Source: an uncultured Aquimarina sp. (GTDB lineage: Bacteria; Bacteroidota; Bacteroidia; Flavobacteriales; Flavobacteriaceae). Taken from it: DNA of 64,000 nt. Positions 7,933-17,132 of the stretch are shown here, one piece after another. Both the position numbers and the translations under genes were made by a program. Each line of letters begins with the position of its first letter. The first letter of the stretch is position 1. Under the pieces are notes generated by a model. That model ran no database searches and was not told the DNA's origin. It was given only the letters and a program-made list of their open reading frames with translations. The DNA is taken from NCBI GenBank assembly GCA_947503135.1, contig CANNCQ010000004.1, forward strand, positions 1-64,000, in the 5' to 3' direction.

Positions 7933-8568
7933 TTACTTTAGAAAACCGTTAGCTTTTAGCTCTTTGTGTATGTTGGCTAAATCACTTGGTATTTCAGCAT
8001 TTAGTAACCAATTAATATCCAAACCATTTTTTACAGCTGTATCCATTATTTTTTTATTATCGCTAATTAATTTACCTAAAAGCATTAAATCCTCTTTAAA
8101 ATCAAGATGTAAATCAATATCCATCTTATGGATTAATAATAATACTTTAAAAACTCTAGCTATAATTTGAATACTAAATTTACGAAGTTTTGCAGGAGGT
8201 CGTGCTTCTAAAATGTGGTTTTTATTTTGTTTAAGTACTTCGTTTAAAAGCAATAAATTTAAACTAGCATCACCATATTTATCTTTGGTTATGCGAACAT
8301 GCTCACTAATATCACCACTCAGCCATCTTACTTCCACATTAAAGTAAGCAATACTGTAAAAAGTTTCTGTTATCCTTTTTACATGGTTTATAATGCGATC
8401 CTGAAGAATTAATCTGCGGTCTTCTACTGTTTTTGTGTCTACTAATTCAAAAAGTAGTCTATTAGCTAAGTTTAAATCTTTTTTTAACAAGCGTAAAATT
8501 AGCTTATCCTTTTCTGTTTCTGGTAGGTGACTTAAAGCTTCTTTAAATTCTTTAGGGAAAAACGACAT
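7933..8568 (-). CDS. Conserved hypothetical protein, alpha-helical
   Basis: I do not recognise a named domain in this 211-residue protein. It has no signal peptide or membrane segment and looks mostly helical and charged. Features include an N-terminal FPKEFKEALSHLP segment and a central basic stretch (RPPAKLRKFS, about residues 120-130), with a hydrophobic helix (IIARVFKVLLLIHKM) after it. It is probably a cytoplasmic protein of about 24 kDa. It lies 43 bp downstream of manA on the same strand, so it may be the last gene of that transcript. No function is assigned. Confidence 0.7.
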   Translation of the reverse strand: MSFFPKEFKEALSHLPETEKDKLILRLLKKDLNLANRLLFELVDTKTVEDRRLILQDRIINHVKRITETFYSIAYFNVEVRWLSGDISEHVRITKDKYGDASLNLLLLNEVLKQNKNHILEARPPAKLRKFSIQIIARVFKVLLLIHKMDIDLHLDFKEDLMLLGKLISDNKKIMDTAVKNGLDINWLLNAEIPSDLANIHKELKANGFLK

Positions 8569-8611
8569 AATGCTTCCATTTACTTTTAGTTAACGCTATC
8601 TTTTTTTAGTA

Positions 8612-9580
8612 TTACAAACTAACTTCCAGTAACTTAGCTTCACCTTTTAATACGAAATCATTTAGCGAAGCAGGTATTAATATAGTTTCTCCTGTATGTA
8701 GCGTATAATCAATAGTATCATAAATCAAAGTAGCATTACCTTCAACACACATATATATTACAAAAGAATCTTTGTTTATGTGGTTTTGATTTAAGGTACC
8801 TTTTAATTCCAAAATATTAGTTTTAAAATAAGGAGTGTGCACTAATTCTTCTGAAGTATTTGGACATGTTTTATAATTAGTCGTATACGATTCTTCTACA
8901 GTATAATCGATAGCTTCTATGGCTTGTTCAGTATGCAATTCACGGGTTTCTCCTGTTTTAGCATCTACCCTGTTATAATCGTAAATACGATAAGTAATAT
9001 CGGAAGTTTGTTGAATTTCGGCCAGTAAAACCCCAGCACCAATAGCGTGTACCCTACCTGTTGGAATATTAAACACATCACCAGCAGCTACTTTTTGAGC
9101 ATGTAAAGCTTCTAAAATAGCTCCTTTTTCGACTATTGAAGTATATTCTTTTTTACTAATTTTCTTCTGAAAACCTGCAATAAGTTCAGCATTTTCATCG
9201 GCTTGCATTACGTACCACATTTCATTTTTACCGAAAGACTGATGTCTTTCTCTAGCTAAAGCATCACTAGGATGAACCTGTATAGACAAAGGTGTTTTGG
9301 CGTCAATAAATTTTATAAGTAATGGAAATTCTGTACCAAATTTATCTTGTACTTTTTTACCTAAAAAGGCACTACCGTATTCAGAAATTAAATTTTGTAT
9401 GGATTTCCCTTGTAATAGTCCGTTACCAACTAAGGTTTCGTCATTTTTAACATCCGAAATTTCCCAAGATTCACCAATAGAATCTTCTTCATATTCTTTG
9501 TTTAGAAAGGTTTTTAATTTTTCTCCACCCCACATTCTATATTTAAATAAAGGCTGAAATTTTAAAGGATATAAGTTCAA
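8612..9580 (-). CDS. manA: Mannose-6-phosphate isomerase, class I
   Basis: This enzyme interconverts mannose 6-phosphate and fructose 6-phosphate, feeding GDP-mannose synthesis for surface glycans. The 322-residue cupin protein matches the short type I enzymes. QVHPSD (about residue 102) and KNEMWYV supply zinc ligands, GRVHAIGAGVLLAEIQQ (about 175-192) provides the later His/Glu ligand region, and YRIYDYNR is the conserved substrate-binding Arg segment. The start codon is TTG (9578-9580), since the protein begins at the usual family N-terminus and no ATG is available. It sits between bshA and an unknown helical protein. Confidence 0.93.
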   Translation of the reverse strand: MNLYPLKFQPLFKYRMWGGEKLKTFLNKEYEEDSIGESWEISDVKNDETLVGNGLLQGKSIQNLISEYGSAFLGKKVQDKFGTEFPLLIKFIDAKTPLSIQVHPSDALARERHQSFGKNEMWYVMQADENAELIAGFQKKISKKEYTSIVEKGAILEALHAQKVAAGDVFNIPTGRVHAIGAGVLLAEIQQTSDITYRIYDYNRVDAKTGETRELHTEQAIEAIDYTVEESYTTNYKTCPNTSEELVHTPYFKTNILELKGTLNQNHINKDSFVIYMCVEGNATLIYDTIDYTLHTGETILIPASLNDFVLKGEAKLLEVSL

Positions 9581-9616
9581 TAGTTTACTCTTTAGTTAGT
9601 GTTTAAAGCTATAAAA

Positions 9617-10759
9617 TTAAGATATTAATTGCTGACTTTTTAATACTCTTTTATATATATTTTCATAAACAGGTACAATAGCATTTACGTCGAAGTTTAC
9701 TGCTTGTGTTTTAGCATTTTCTTTAAATTTATTTAAGATTTTATCAGACTCTAAAATGCTAATTGCATTATTAGCCATTTCAACTATATTGCCAACATCA
9801 CTTAAATACCCTGAAAATCCTTGTTTGTTAACCTCAGGTATTCCACCGGCATTACTCGAAATAACAGGTACTTTATGTATCATGGCTTCTAATGCAGCTA
9901 AACCAAAACTTTCAGTTTCAGAAGGCAATAAAAACAGGTCCGAAAAACATAATATTTTATGAATTTCGTTACTATTTCCCATAAAAATAACTTTATCCGT
10001 TATCCCTAGTTCTTGCGCAAGCTTTCTCGCGTTAATAAGTAAAGGTCCATCGCCTACCATAATTAATTTAGCAGGTACTTTCTTTAATATTTTATCAAAA
10101 ATTAAAACTACGTCTTCGATGCGCTTTACGGGTCTAAAATTACTAATATGTGTTACAATACGTTCGTTAGGCTCGGCCATCATATGCCTTTTGCATTGTT
10201 CGTTTCCTAAATTTCCCTTTGAAGTATCTATAAAATTGGGAACTACTTCAATTTTACCTTCTTTAATATTAAATAACCGTACCGTATCCTCTTTTAAGCT
10301 TTGCGACACTGATGTAACGGCATTACTTTGATTGATACTAAAAGTAACGGCAGGTTTATAATGTGGATGATTTCCTACTAATGTAATATCGGTGCCATGT
10401 AAAGTAGTTACCATAGGAATGTGTATTCCTTCTTCTGCCAACATTTGTTGTGCCATATATCCTGCATAAGCATGGGGTATCGCATAATGAACATGTAATA
10501 CTTCAATATTATATCTTTTTATAATACGCACTAACTTACTCGATAATGCTAATTCATAAGGCTGATAGTGAAATAACGGATATTCTTGAACTATTACTTC
10601 ATGGAAATGTATGTTTTCGTTTAACATATCCAATCGTACAGGCTGACTATAAGTTATGTAGTGAACTTCATGTCCTTTTTTTGCCATTGCAATTCCTAAT
10701 TCTGTAGCTACAACACCACTTCCTCCATAAGTTGGATAACATACAACTGCTATTTTCAT
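9617..10759 (-). CDS. bshA: N-acetyl-alpha-D-glucosaminyl L-malate synthase BshA
   Basis: BshA joins N-acetylglucosamine (from UDP-GlcNAc) to L-malate, the first step of bacillithiol synthesis. The product is a GT-B fold, GT4-family glycosyltransferase of 380 residues. The N-terminal Gly loop YPTYGGSGVVATELG is diagnostic, and the C-terminal half has the E-x7-E type motif (SETESFGLAALEAM). I start it at the ATG at 10757-10759, where homology begins; an upstream in-frame codon at 10780 would overlap the GH3 gene. Bacillithiol is the main low-molecular-weight thiol of many Bacteroidota, so this links to the thiol-redox genes further on. It is last in the tsaC operon. Confidence 0.93.
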   Translation of the reverse strand: MKIAVVCYPTYGGSGVVATELGIAMAKKGHEVHYITYSQPVRLDMLNENIHFHEVIVQEYPLFHYQPYELALSSKLVRIIKRYNIEVLHVHYAIPHAYAGYMAQQMLAEEGIHIPMVTTLHGTDITLVGNHPHYKPAVTFSINQSNAVTSVSQSLKEDTVRLFNIKEGKIEVVPNFIDTSKGNLGNEQCKRHMMAEPNERIVTHISNFRPVKRIEDVVLIFDKILKKVPAKLIMVGDGPLLINARKLAQELGITDKVIFMGNSNEIHKILCFSDLFLLPSETESFGLAALEAMIHKVPVISSNAGGIPEVNKQGFSGYLSDVGNIVEMANNAISILESDKILNKFKENAKTQAVNFDVNAIVPVYENIYKRVLKSQQLIS

Positions 10760-10769
10760 TTTATATTTT

Positions 10770-13679
10770 CTAATTTTCAATAGCTTCGTAAATCAAGCTT
10801 TGAATTTTGGTTCGAATATCTTCTTTAATCAATTTTCGGTTAGTCGCATCAGGATAGGTACGATTACTTAAAAAGACATAAATTATTTCTTCTTCGGGAT
10901 CAGCCCAAGTATAAGTTCCTGTAAAGCCACTGTGTCCAAAACTAGTCATAGATACACAACCACAGGTAGGACCTACTTCTTTCAATTGTGGTTTATCAAA
11001 TCCGACTCCTCTCCTATTTTCTTGTTCACAATAATAACAGGTATTAAACTTGTCTAAAGTACTTGGATATAAATAATCATGGCCACCATAAGTTCCTTTG
11101 TTAAGGTAGAGTTGCATTATTTTAGCTACATCATTAGCATTTGAAAAAAGCCCAGCATGCCCGCCAACACCACCTAACATAGCAGCTCCCTGATCGTGAA
11201 CATAACCTCTAATTTCCTGCCCTCTAAAAATACTATCAAATTCAGTAGGAACAATTTCTTCTTTAGGAAATCTTTGTAGCGGATGAAAACCAGTATAATT
11301 TGCCCCTAACGGTTTATAAAATTGATTTGCAGAAAGTTCGCTTAAGCTCGAATTGTAAAATTCTTCGATATATTTCTGAAAAAAATAATATGGTAAATCA
11401 CTGTATTTGTATTCTTGTTTTTTTCTTAGTTCACTATCTACTACTTCTTTATAAATAGAATCTTTGTAATCTTTTCTCAAATAAAATTCATCAGCTACTT
11501 TAATTGTAAAAATAGTATCTTTTTGTTTTCTGTAGTACTCATTGCTAGGTTTTAAGCTAATTGAATCGAGTGTTTTGATATAGAAAGGAATCCAAGGTTT
11601 TAATCTTCCAAAATGCGACAATGCTTCTACAACTTTTATGGTATGCTTATTTGATTTTTTTAAATCGGGTAATAAATCAGATAATCTTTCTTTTAACTGC
11701 ACCACACCTGTTTCTTCTAGTTTCATAAATAAAGGGAGTGTAGCCAATATCTTTGTTAATGATGCAAGGTCATAAACAGAAGTTTTTGTTATGGAATCGT
11801 TTTTGCTATATGTTTGAAATCCGTAAGCTTTGTGGTGAATCACTTTTCCTTTTCGAGCAACAAGAAGTTGCAAGCCTGGAGTCATTTTATTATCCAAAGC
11901 TAAGTTTACAATAGAATCAATTTTAGCTAGTTTTTTTGAATTTACACCAACATTTTCAGGTAATCCATAGGACAAACGGTACTTATTATTCAAAAAAAAA
12001 CCGTCGCCCACTTTATAATCGGGAGTAATACTTACAGGGAGTTTTCCTTTAGCAGGAATAGCTCCAAAAATTAATTGTGCTACTTTTTCTTGAAATATGG
12101 TACTATTTTGATAACCTACAACAACAGCGTTTAGATATGGTAAAGCAGGAAAGTTATTAAGAGCATAAGGTTTAGCAAAGCACGCTAATAAGGAATTATT
12201 AGTTTGTGATATAATACTTATTAGTTTTTTTTCTTCAGCACTCATTTTAAAAGCTTTCCAAGGCGAAGCATTGGAAGCGTGATATCCTATAATTACTTGA
12301 TTGTAATTTTGAAGTTTATCAATATCCTCACGAGTACTAATTTTAATACGGTCTATTTTGGTATACAATTTTAATTGATTGTAAAAAGCGTCTCCAGTAG
12401 CCTCGCCAAAATGCACATAGGCTACATTTTTTAATTCTAAATTAGCTACAGGAATAAAATTTAAATTATTTTTAATAACAGTTATTGCATTTTCTGCCAA
12501 CTGCTCATAAAGTACATCATTAGCTTGTGTATTTAAATCACTTATTAAATTTTTGGTATCTACGGGTTTGTATTTATGAAGTCCAACCTTATATTTTGCC
12601 TTTAAAATTTTAGTAACCGATTTTTTTAAACGAGTTTCCGTAATTTTACCAGCCTCTATTTTTGCAACTAATTTTTGAACCGCTTTCGGAATATCTTCTG
12701 AAATCAACAAAATATCATTTCCAGCTTCAAAAGCTGCTACATCAATTGCTCCTGGTTCTTTAAAATTAGAAGCCCCTTTCATATTTAAGGCATCTGTAAA
12801 GATTAAGCCTTTAAATTTCATTTGTTCCTGTAGTAAATTGGTAACTACATTTTTGGATAAGGAAGAAGGTAATCCTTCTTTTTCTACTAAACTAGGAATA
12901 TTCAAATGAGCAATCATTATACTCGATATTCCATTATCTATAAGTTGTTGGAAAGGATATAATTCCGTTTCTAAAATTCTATCTTTTGAAAATGTAATTG
13001 TAGGTAAGGTTTTATGAGAATCTTTACTAGTATCTCCATGTCCAGGAAAATGTTTACCACTAGTTAATACATTTTGACTGTGCATTCCTTGCATTAAAGC
13101 AGTACCGTGATTGGCTACCAGTTCTTTGGTTTCGCCAAACGAACGATTTCCTATAATAGGATTTACAGGATTTGTATTAATATCAATAACAGGAGCAAAA
13201 TTAATATGTACTCCTAAGCGTTTACAGTGATTAGCTATTGCTCGCCCAGTTTTTTTTACTAGCAAAGTATCTTTTATAGCACCTAAAGTCATGTTCCAAG
13301 GGAAAGCATAAGTCGAATCTAGCCGCATAGATAAACCCCATTCGGCATCCATAGATACCAATAATGGAATTTTAGATTTTGCTTGTAAAGCATTATGCAT
13401 TTTAGCTTGACCAACAGGGCCTCCTTTAGAAAAAATTAGCCCTCCTATTTCTTCGTCCTCTATAAGCTTTGCAATTCGGTCTTGCTCTGCTTTTCCTTTT
13501 ACGGAAAAAACATCAACCATAAAAAGTTGTCCTACTTTCTGTTTTAAACTTAATTGGTTGTACACACTATCTACCCACTTTTTTTGAGCGACAATATCTT
13601 GCGAGAGCAACGGATCTACTTGGGATTGAGATAAGCTACAAAAAGCTATTAGGAAAACTATAAAAATGTATTTCTTCAA
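10770..13679 (-). CDS. Fused GH3 (NagZ-like) glycosidase and serine beta-lactamase-type hydrolase
   Basis: This 969-residue secreted protein has a signal peptide (residues 1-20) and two enzyme domains. Residues about 35-370 form a GH3 beta-N-acetylglucosaminidase with the NagZ signature KHFPGHGDTSKDSH (209-222), including the Asp-Ser-His dyad loop, and the nucleophile Asp near 296. A linker domain follows. Residues about 585-960 form a beta-lactamase/class C-like domain with SxxK at S640-K643, Tyr-Ser-Asp at 759-761 and a C-terminal HSG motif. It probably trims peptidoglycan sugars and peptides in the periplasm. The TTG start (13677-13679) is directly followed by the signal peptide. It overlaps no neighbour once bshA starts at 10759. 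Confidence 0.9.
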   Translation of the reverse strand: MKKYIFIVFLIAFCSLSQSQVDPLLSQDIVAQKKWVDSVYNQLSLKQKVGQLFMVDVFSVKGKAEQDRIAKLIEDEEIGGLIFSKGGPVGQAKMHNALQAKSKIPLLVSMDAEWGLSMRLDSTYAFPWNMTLGAIKDTLLVKKTGRAIANHCKRLGVHINFAPVIDINTNPVNPIIGNRSFGETKELVANHGTALMQGMHSQNVLTSGKHFPGHGDTSKDSHKTLPTITFSKDRILETELYPFQQLIDNGISSIMIAHLNIPSLVEKEGLPSSLSKNVVTNLLQEQMKFKGLIFTDALNMKGASNFKEPGAIDVAAFEAGNDILLISEDIPKAVQKLVAKIEAGKITETRLKKSVTKILKAKYKVGLHKYKPVDTKNLISDLNTQANDVLYEQLAENAITVIKNNLNFIPVANLELKNVAYVHFGEATGDAFYNQLKLYTKIDRIKISTREDIDKLQNYNQVIIGYHASNASPWKAFKMSAEEKKLISIISQTNNSLLACFAKPYALNNFPALPYLNAVVVGYQNSTIFQEKVAQLIFGAIPAKGKLPVSITPDYKVGDGFFLNNKYRLSYGLPENVGVNSKKLAKIDSIVNLALDNKMTPGLQLLVARKGKVIHHKAYGFQTYSKNDSITKTSVYDLASLTKILATLPLFMKLEETGVVQLKERLSDLLPDLKKSNKHTIKVVEALSHFGRLKPWIPFYIKTLDSISLKPSNEYYRKQKDTIFTIKVADEFYLRKDYKDSIYKEVVDSELRKKQEYKYSDLPYYFFQKYIEEFYNSSLSELSANQFYKPLGANYTGFHPLQRFPKEEIVPTEFDSIFRGQEIRGYVHDQGAAMLGGVGGHAGLFSNANDVAKIMQLYLNKGTYGGHDYLYPSTLDKFNTCYYCEQENRRGVGFDKPQLKEVGPTCGCVSMTSFGHSGFTGTYTWADPEEEIIYVFLSNRTYPDATNRKLIKEDIRTKIQSLIYEAIEN

Positions 13680-13687
13680 TATATTTA

Positions 13688-14173
13688 TTATTTTAAAAAT
13701 CGGTTATGCCAACTTTCGGTAATAGGAACTTCCCAATTATTTTTATATTCCGCGATATTGTTTACTAAATTATTAAAAACTATGGTTTTTTCTGAAACCG
13801 CACGCGTTTTCACCATTTTTTTAAAGTCTATTAAACTTTTATATGCAACAAACTCGCCACTTTTGAATGAAACGTTCATTTTATCCATTAAATCAACATC
13901 ATATTCTTTTTCTAATTGCTGTACAAAACGAACAGAAGCATCAATTGAACACCCTGAAGCATCATTAAAACTACGATCTACAGCTAAAACAATAAAGCGT
14001 TTGTATTGAATTTCATAACCCGCTTTTAAGCCGGCTCCATGTGCTGTCCAGTTTGTAATAAAATCATCAATCTTTCGTGTTATATCAATCAATTCATCTG
14101 TCGAAAAAGATCGATTTGCTTGGTATACCCATACACGGGCATTTTCTGGTAATTCAGAAAAAGGTACTAACAT
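13688..14173 (-). CDS. Conserved Bacteroidota protein of unknown function
   Basis: This 161-residue protein is conserved in Bacteroidota, where I recall homologues carrying the label ABC transporter ATPase. The sequence has no Walker A, Walker B or signature motif, so that label is unsupported. Visible landmarks are an N-terminal LPENARVWVYQA segment, a central HGAGLKAGYEIQYKRF stretch, and DRSFNDASGCSIDASVRF (about residues 72-89) with a conserved-looking Cys. It has no signal peptide. It lies between tsaC (26 bp) and the GH3 fusion (8 bp), so it is part of that operon. Function unknown. Confidence 0.78.
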   Translation of the reverse strand: MLVPFSELPENARVWVYQANRSFSTDELIDITRKIDDFITNWTAHGAGLKAGYEIQYKRFIVLAVDRSFNDASGCSIDASVRFVQQLEKEYDVDLMDKMNVSFKSGEFVAYKSLIDFKKMVKTRAVSEKTIVFNNLVNNIAEYKNNWEVPITESWHNRFLK

Positions 14174-14199
14174 ATAGTAGTGGTATTATTATATCAATT

Positions 14200-14769
14200 T
14201 TAATTGCGAATCACCTTTACGGTACTATCCATCCCTATTTTTATAATGGCTGATGCTTTTTTATATTTACTATTTGATTCTACTTTACATACGTAGTCAA
14301 CAAGTTTAATTAACTCTGGATCAATTTCACTGAACTTTGTTGGTGTGGGTTGTCCCGAGAAATTAGCAGAGGTAGACACTATTGGTCTTCTGAATTTTTT
14401 AATCAATTTACCCACAAATGGATCTCGTGCTACTCTAATTCCTAAAGTATTATCATCAGCAATTAATGCTTCAGAAACTCGAATTGGATTATCATAAATG
14501 ATAGTTGTAGGCTTTTTAGCAAATTTTAAAATATCGTAAGCTACTTCTGGAACTTCTTCGACAAACTGCTGTAGCATTTTAAAATCATTTACCAGACATA
14601 GCATCGATTTATTAGCGTCACTCTTTTTTATTCTAAGAAGTTTTTCAATAGCATCTGCATTCGTAGAGTCACACCCTAAGCCCCATACGGTATCTGTGGG
14701 ATATAAAATTATCCCTCCACGTTTTAAATGTGCTATAAGTGTTTCTGTTTCTTGTTTTAAATCAACCAT
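14200..14769 (-). CDS. tsaC: L-threonylcarbamoyladenylate synthase (Sua5/YciO/YrdC)
   Basis: This enzyme makes threonylcarbamoyl-AMP from threonine, bicarbonate and ATP, the first step of t6A37 modification in tRNAs that read ANN codons. The 189-residue single-domain protein is the TsaC/YrdC length, without the extra Sua5 domain. The YPTDTVWGLGCD motif near residues 22-33, a KKxxKxM-like basic stretch (KKSDANKSM), and STSANFSGQPTP near 135 form the family active site. It is first in a minus-strand operon with an unknown protein, the GH3 fusion and bshA. Confidence 0.92.
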   Translation of the reverse strand: MVDLKQETETLIAHLKRGGIILYPTDTVWGLGCDSTNADAIEKLLRIKKSDANKSMLCLVNDFKMLQQFVEEVPEVAYDILKFAKKPTTIIYDNPIRVSEALIADDNTLGIRVARDPFVGKLIKKFRRPIVSTSANFSGQPTPTKFSEIDPELIKLVDYVCKVESNSKYKKASAIIKIGMDSTVKVIRN

Positions 14770-14813
14770 TTACAATTGTATTATTTACAAAATTTAGCCA
14801 TTAAATTATACCT

Positions 14814-14821
14814 CAAAAATA
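14814..14821 (-). promoter_or_regulatory. Putative -7 element of the tsaC operon
   Basis: CAAAAATA reads TATTTTTG on the minus strand, a full match to TAnnTTTG, 45 bp before the tsaC ATG. No strong TTG partner was seen. Confidence 0.45.
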
Positions 14822-14886
14822 CAAATAACTAATATTTGAAATTTAACGCTTTTTACTTTTATCTAGAAACTTTACAACTAACTTTT

Positions 14887-15336
14887 TTAGTTTATTTGTA
14901 CTTTAATTACAACTTTAGTTATCTGCTCCGATTTATCTATTTGTATCCCTGGTCCATGGGCATCTGTTTGAAAAAAAATAGCAAAATTACCTTTTTCTAA
15001 TTTAATTTTTTGACCACTTCCTTCATAAAATGTAAGATCGTTATTTGGTATAGCCTCTATAATTTTTTGAGTAGTCAAGGGTGCTATTTGAATATACTCC
15101 TGCCCTTCAATCATGTATTGAATATCAACATATTTTTTATGCGCTTCAAGATTTGACTTTTCTAAGGGCTTAGATCTATATTTTTCAAACAATGCAAATA
15201 TTTCTTGTCCTTGAATTAGATGTTTTCCTGTTTGTAAGGTTGAAAAATCTGTATTCAAAATATAATCGAACCCTTTTTCCAAATTAGGATGAATATTTTT
15301 ATAAAAATGGCTATTGTCAATGTGATCTAATATCAT
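14887..15336 (-). CDS. YhcH/YjgK/YiaL family protein (DUF386)
   Basis: This 149-residue cupin-like protein belongs to the YhcH/YiaL family, whose members are linked to sialic acid or rare-sugar catabolism and are thought to act on sugar anomers. Typical features are HKKYVDIQYMIEGQEYI (about residues 61-77), a central YEG, and the metal-site region AIFFQTDAHGPGI near 125-137. I use the ATG at 15334-15336, 2 bp after the transporter stop; a TTG at 15340-15342 would overlap that stop. It is last in an operon with an Nramp-like transporter, so a link between transport and sugar processing is possible but unproven. Confidence 0.85.
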   Translation of the reverse strand: MILDHIDNSHFYKNIHPNLEKGFDYILNTDFSTLQTGKHLIQGQEIFALFEKYRSKPLEKSNLEAHKKYVDIQYMIEGQEYIQIAPLTTQKIIEAIPNNDLTFYEGSGQKIKLEKGNFAIFFQTDAHGPGIQIDKSEQITKVVIKVQIN

Positions 15337-15338
15337 AA

Positions 15339-16553
15339 TCAATTAAATAAAGTAGTTATATACCAAAGTCCAAAACCTATTAAAAAGAGGATTCCAGCAA
15401 TGCTTAGGTATTTATAAAAGGATTTAGGTTTCTTTACATTACTGTGTTTTCCAAATATTAATAAATAATTTAACAAGGCATAAAAAGGAGCTGTTAAAAA
15501 AGAAACAATAGTAGCTATTTTTACCAGCAAAGCCATTTCCGATAACATAAAAAACAAAATCGCTATAGTTCCAAAACTTAAAAACACCAAACAATATTGA
15601 TACCCATTTTTAATTTTAAGCCCTACTAATTCTATTGCCTTGGCTAGTGCACGTGGCGAGGCATCTAAAGCTGTTATTGTTGTGCTAAACATACAAGTAA
15701 GCGCAGCTAAACCAATAAAAGCGAAAGCATAACTTCCTAGAGTTGAAGTATACATATTTAAAAACTGATTAGCAAACCCTACCCCACTTGTACTAAACTC
15801 TTGATTGGTATTATGCATAACTAGTGCTCCCATTAAAAGAAAACAGATTCCAATTAATAAGGTGCCTATATATCCTAAGTTAAAGTCAAACAATGAAGTT
15901 TTTAAACTTAAATTAGGTTGGTTTTTAGCTTTCTCATATACCCAAACCGATTGCCATACGGATACATCTAAGGGGGCGGGCATCCAGCCCATAAAAGCAA
16001 TTAGAAAACTTATTTCAAAAACGTTTTTAGGAAAAGAGGTCGTAAATTGTAATGAATTGTTTGGATTAAATATTGAAACTGCAAGAGCAATTATTGTTGT
16101 AAGTGACAAACAAATAACAATAACTTTAATTAGGTTATCGAACAACGAAAACTTTCCAAGAAGTAAAACAAGTGCCGAAATTAATAAGATTACTAAACTC
16201 CATATTTTCACATCTATTTGTAACCCAAAAACTCCCTCAGCAATACCAGCTGTAACAATAGTTATAGCTGTTTGTATAGTAAACATAGTAGCCAAAGTTA
16301 CCACGATATAAACAGGTAATACCCAACGACCTATTTTTTTGTATCCATGAAGAATGGTATTACCTGTAACAGCTGTATAACGCGTGCCGAATTCAAATGT
16401 TGGGTATTTAAAAAGATGCACCAAAAGCATTGCCCAAAGTAACCCTGTTCCAAAAACGGCACCTGCTTTAGTGGCTTGGACTAAATGAGATACGCCTATA
16501 GCTGCTCCTGCAAATAATAATCCTGGCCCTAATTTTTTCAATAAATTATGCAT
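15339..16553 (-). CDS. Divergent Nramp-family transporter
   Basis: This 404-residue polytopic membrane protein has about 11 transmembrane helices with the Nramp/LeuT-like layout. The opening GPGLLFAGAAIGVSHLVQAT (residues 9-28) corresponds to helix 1. The canonical metal-binding DPGN of true Nramp proteins is absent: GAAIG lies in that position. In helix 6 the usual MPH is replaced by MPAPLD. Classic Mn/Fe transport is therefore doubtful and the substrate is unknown. It starts 11 bp after the ECF sigma gene and is followed within a few bases by a YhcH-family gene. Confidence 0.82.
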   Translation of the reverse strand: MHNLLKKLGPGLLFAGAAIGVSHLVQATKAGAVFGTGLLWAMLLVHLFKYPTFEFGTRYTAVTGNTILHGYKKIGRWVLPVYIVVTLATMFTIQTAITIVTAGIAEGVFGLQIDVKIWSLVILLISALVLLLGKFSLFDNLIKVIVICLSLTTIIALAVSIFNPNNSLQFTTSFPKNVFEISFLIAFMGWMPAPLDVSVWQSVWVYEKAKNQPNLSLKTSLFDFNLGYIGTLLIGICFLLMGALVMHNTNQEFSTSGVGFANQFLNMYTSTLGSYAFAFIGLAALTCMFSTTITALDASPRALAKAIELVGLKIKNGYQYCLVFLSFGTIAILFFMLSEMALLVKIATIVSFLTAPFYALLNYLLIFGKHSNVKKPKSFYKYLSIAGILFLIGFGLWYITTLFN

Positions 16554-16564
16554 TGAAAATAGGC

Positions 16565-17131
16565 TTAAATTGTCTTTATATTTTGTAATAATAATTTTTT
16601 TGCTCTAAGTAATTTAACCTTAATATTACTCATAGGTTCACCTAATTCAATGGCTATTTCTTTGTAACTCATTTCCTGAAAATACCGCAATTGTATAATT
16701 TCTTGATAATGCGGTTTTAATTTTTTTAAATGTCGTAGTAGTTCAGCTAGGTTTTGCTTGGTAATCATTAAATCTTCTGGTGTTGGAGCTAAATCCAACA
16801 CAGTATTAACCATTAAGTTTTCTTGAGCTTCTGTAGCTTTAGTTAATTTGTTTTTTTGACTCCTTACTTGATCAATATGTGTGTTTTTAGAAATGGTAAG
16901 TAACCATGTTTTAAAACTAAATTCTTCTTTAAAAGTTTCAATTTTATCAAATGCTTTAGAAAAACTTTTTATTGTAATTTCTTCTGCCTGAAACTCATCT
17001 CCAGTTCGCTTTAATTGAAATGAAAAAACAGCATTCCAATAATAGTCTAACAAAAAACTAAATGATGTTTGTTGTCCTAACTTGGCATTTTTAATATGTT
17101 CAGAAAGTTTGTTATTATTTAATTCTGACAT
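16565..17131 (-). CDS. ECF-type RNA polymerase sigma factor
   Basis: This 188-residue sigma-70 family member has region 2 (about residues 20-90, including the FSFKTWLLTISKNTHIDQVR segment) and region 4 (about 125-185, with the LRYFQEMSYKEIAIELG helix-turn-helix). It lacks regions 1 and 3, which is typical of ECF factors. No anti-sigma gene lies next to it. It is embedded in an operon, 1 base after a GT2 gene and 11 bp before an Nramp-like transporter. An ECF factor without an adjacent anti-sigma is common in Bacteroidota for constitutive or expression-controlled members. Its target promoters are unknown. Confidence 0.92.
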   Translation of the reverse strand: MSELNNNKLSEHIKNAKLGQQTSFSFLLDYYWNAVFSFQLKRTGDEFQAEEITIKSFSKAFDKIETFKEEFSFKTWLLTISKNTHIDQVRSQKNKLTKATEAQENLMVNTVLDLAPTPEDLMITKQNLAELLRHLKKLKPHYQEIIQLRYFQEMSYKEIAIELGEPMSNIKVKLLRAKKLLLQNIKTI

Positions 17132-17132
17132 T

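Noticed and set aside
13688..14173. ABC transporter ATPase
   Set aside because: No Walker A, Walker B or ABC signature is present in the 161 residues, so the label I recall for homologues is not supported.
16565..17131. Classical ECF sigma/anti-sigma/FecR uptake pair
   Set aside because: There is no FecR-like anti-sigma gene beside the sigma factor and the TonB receptor in the window is 22 kb away.
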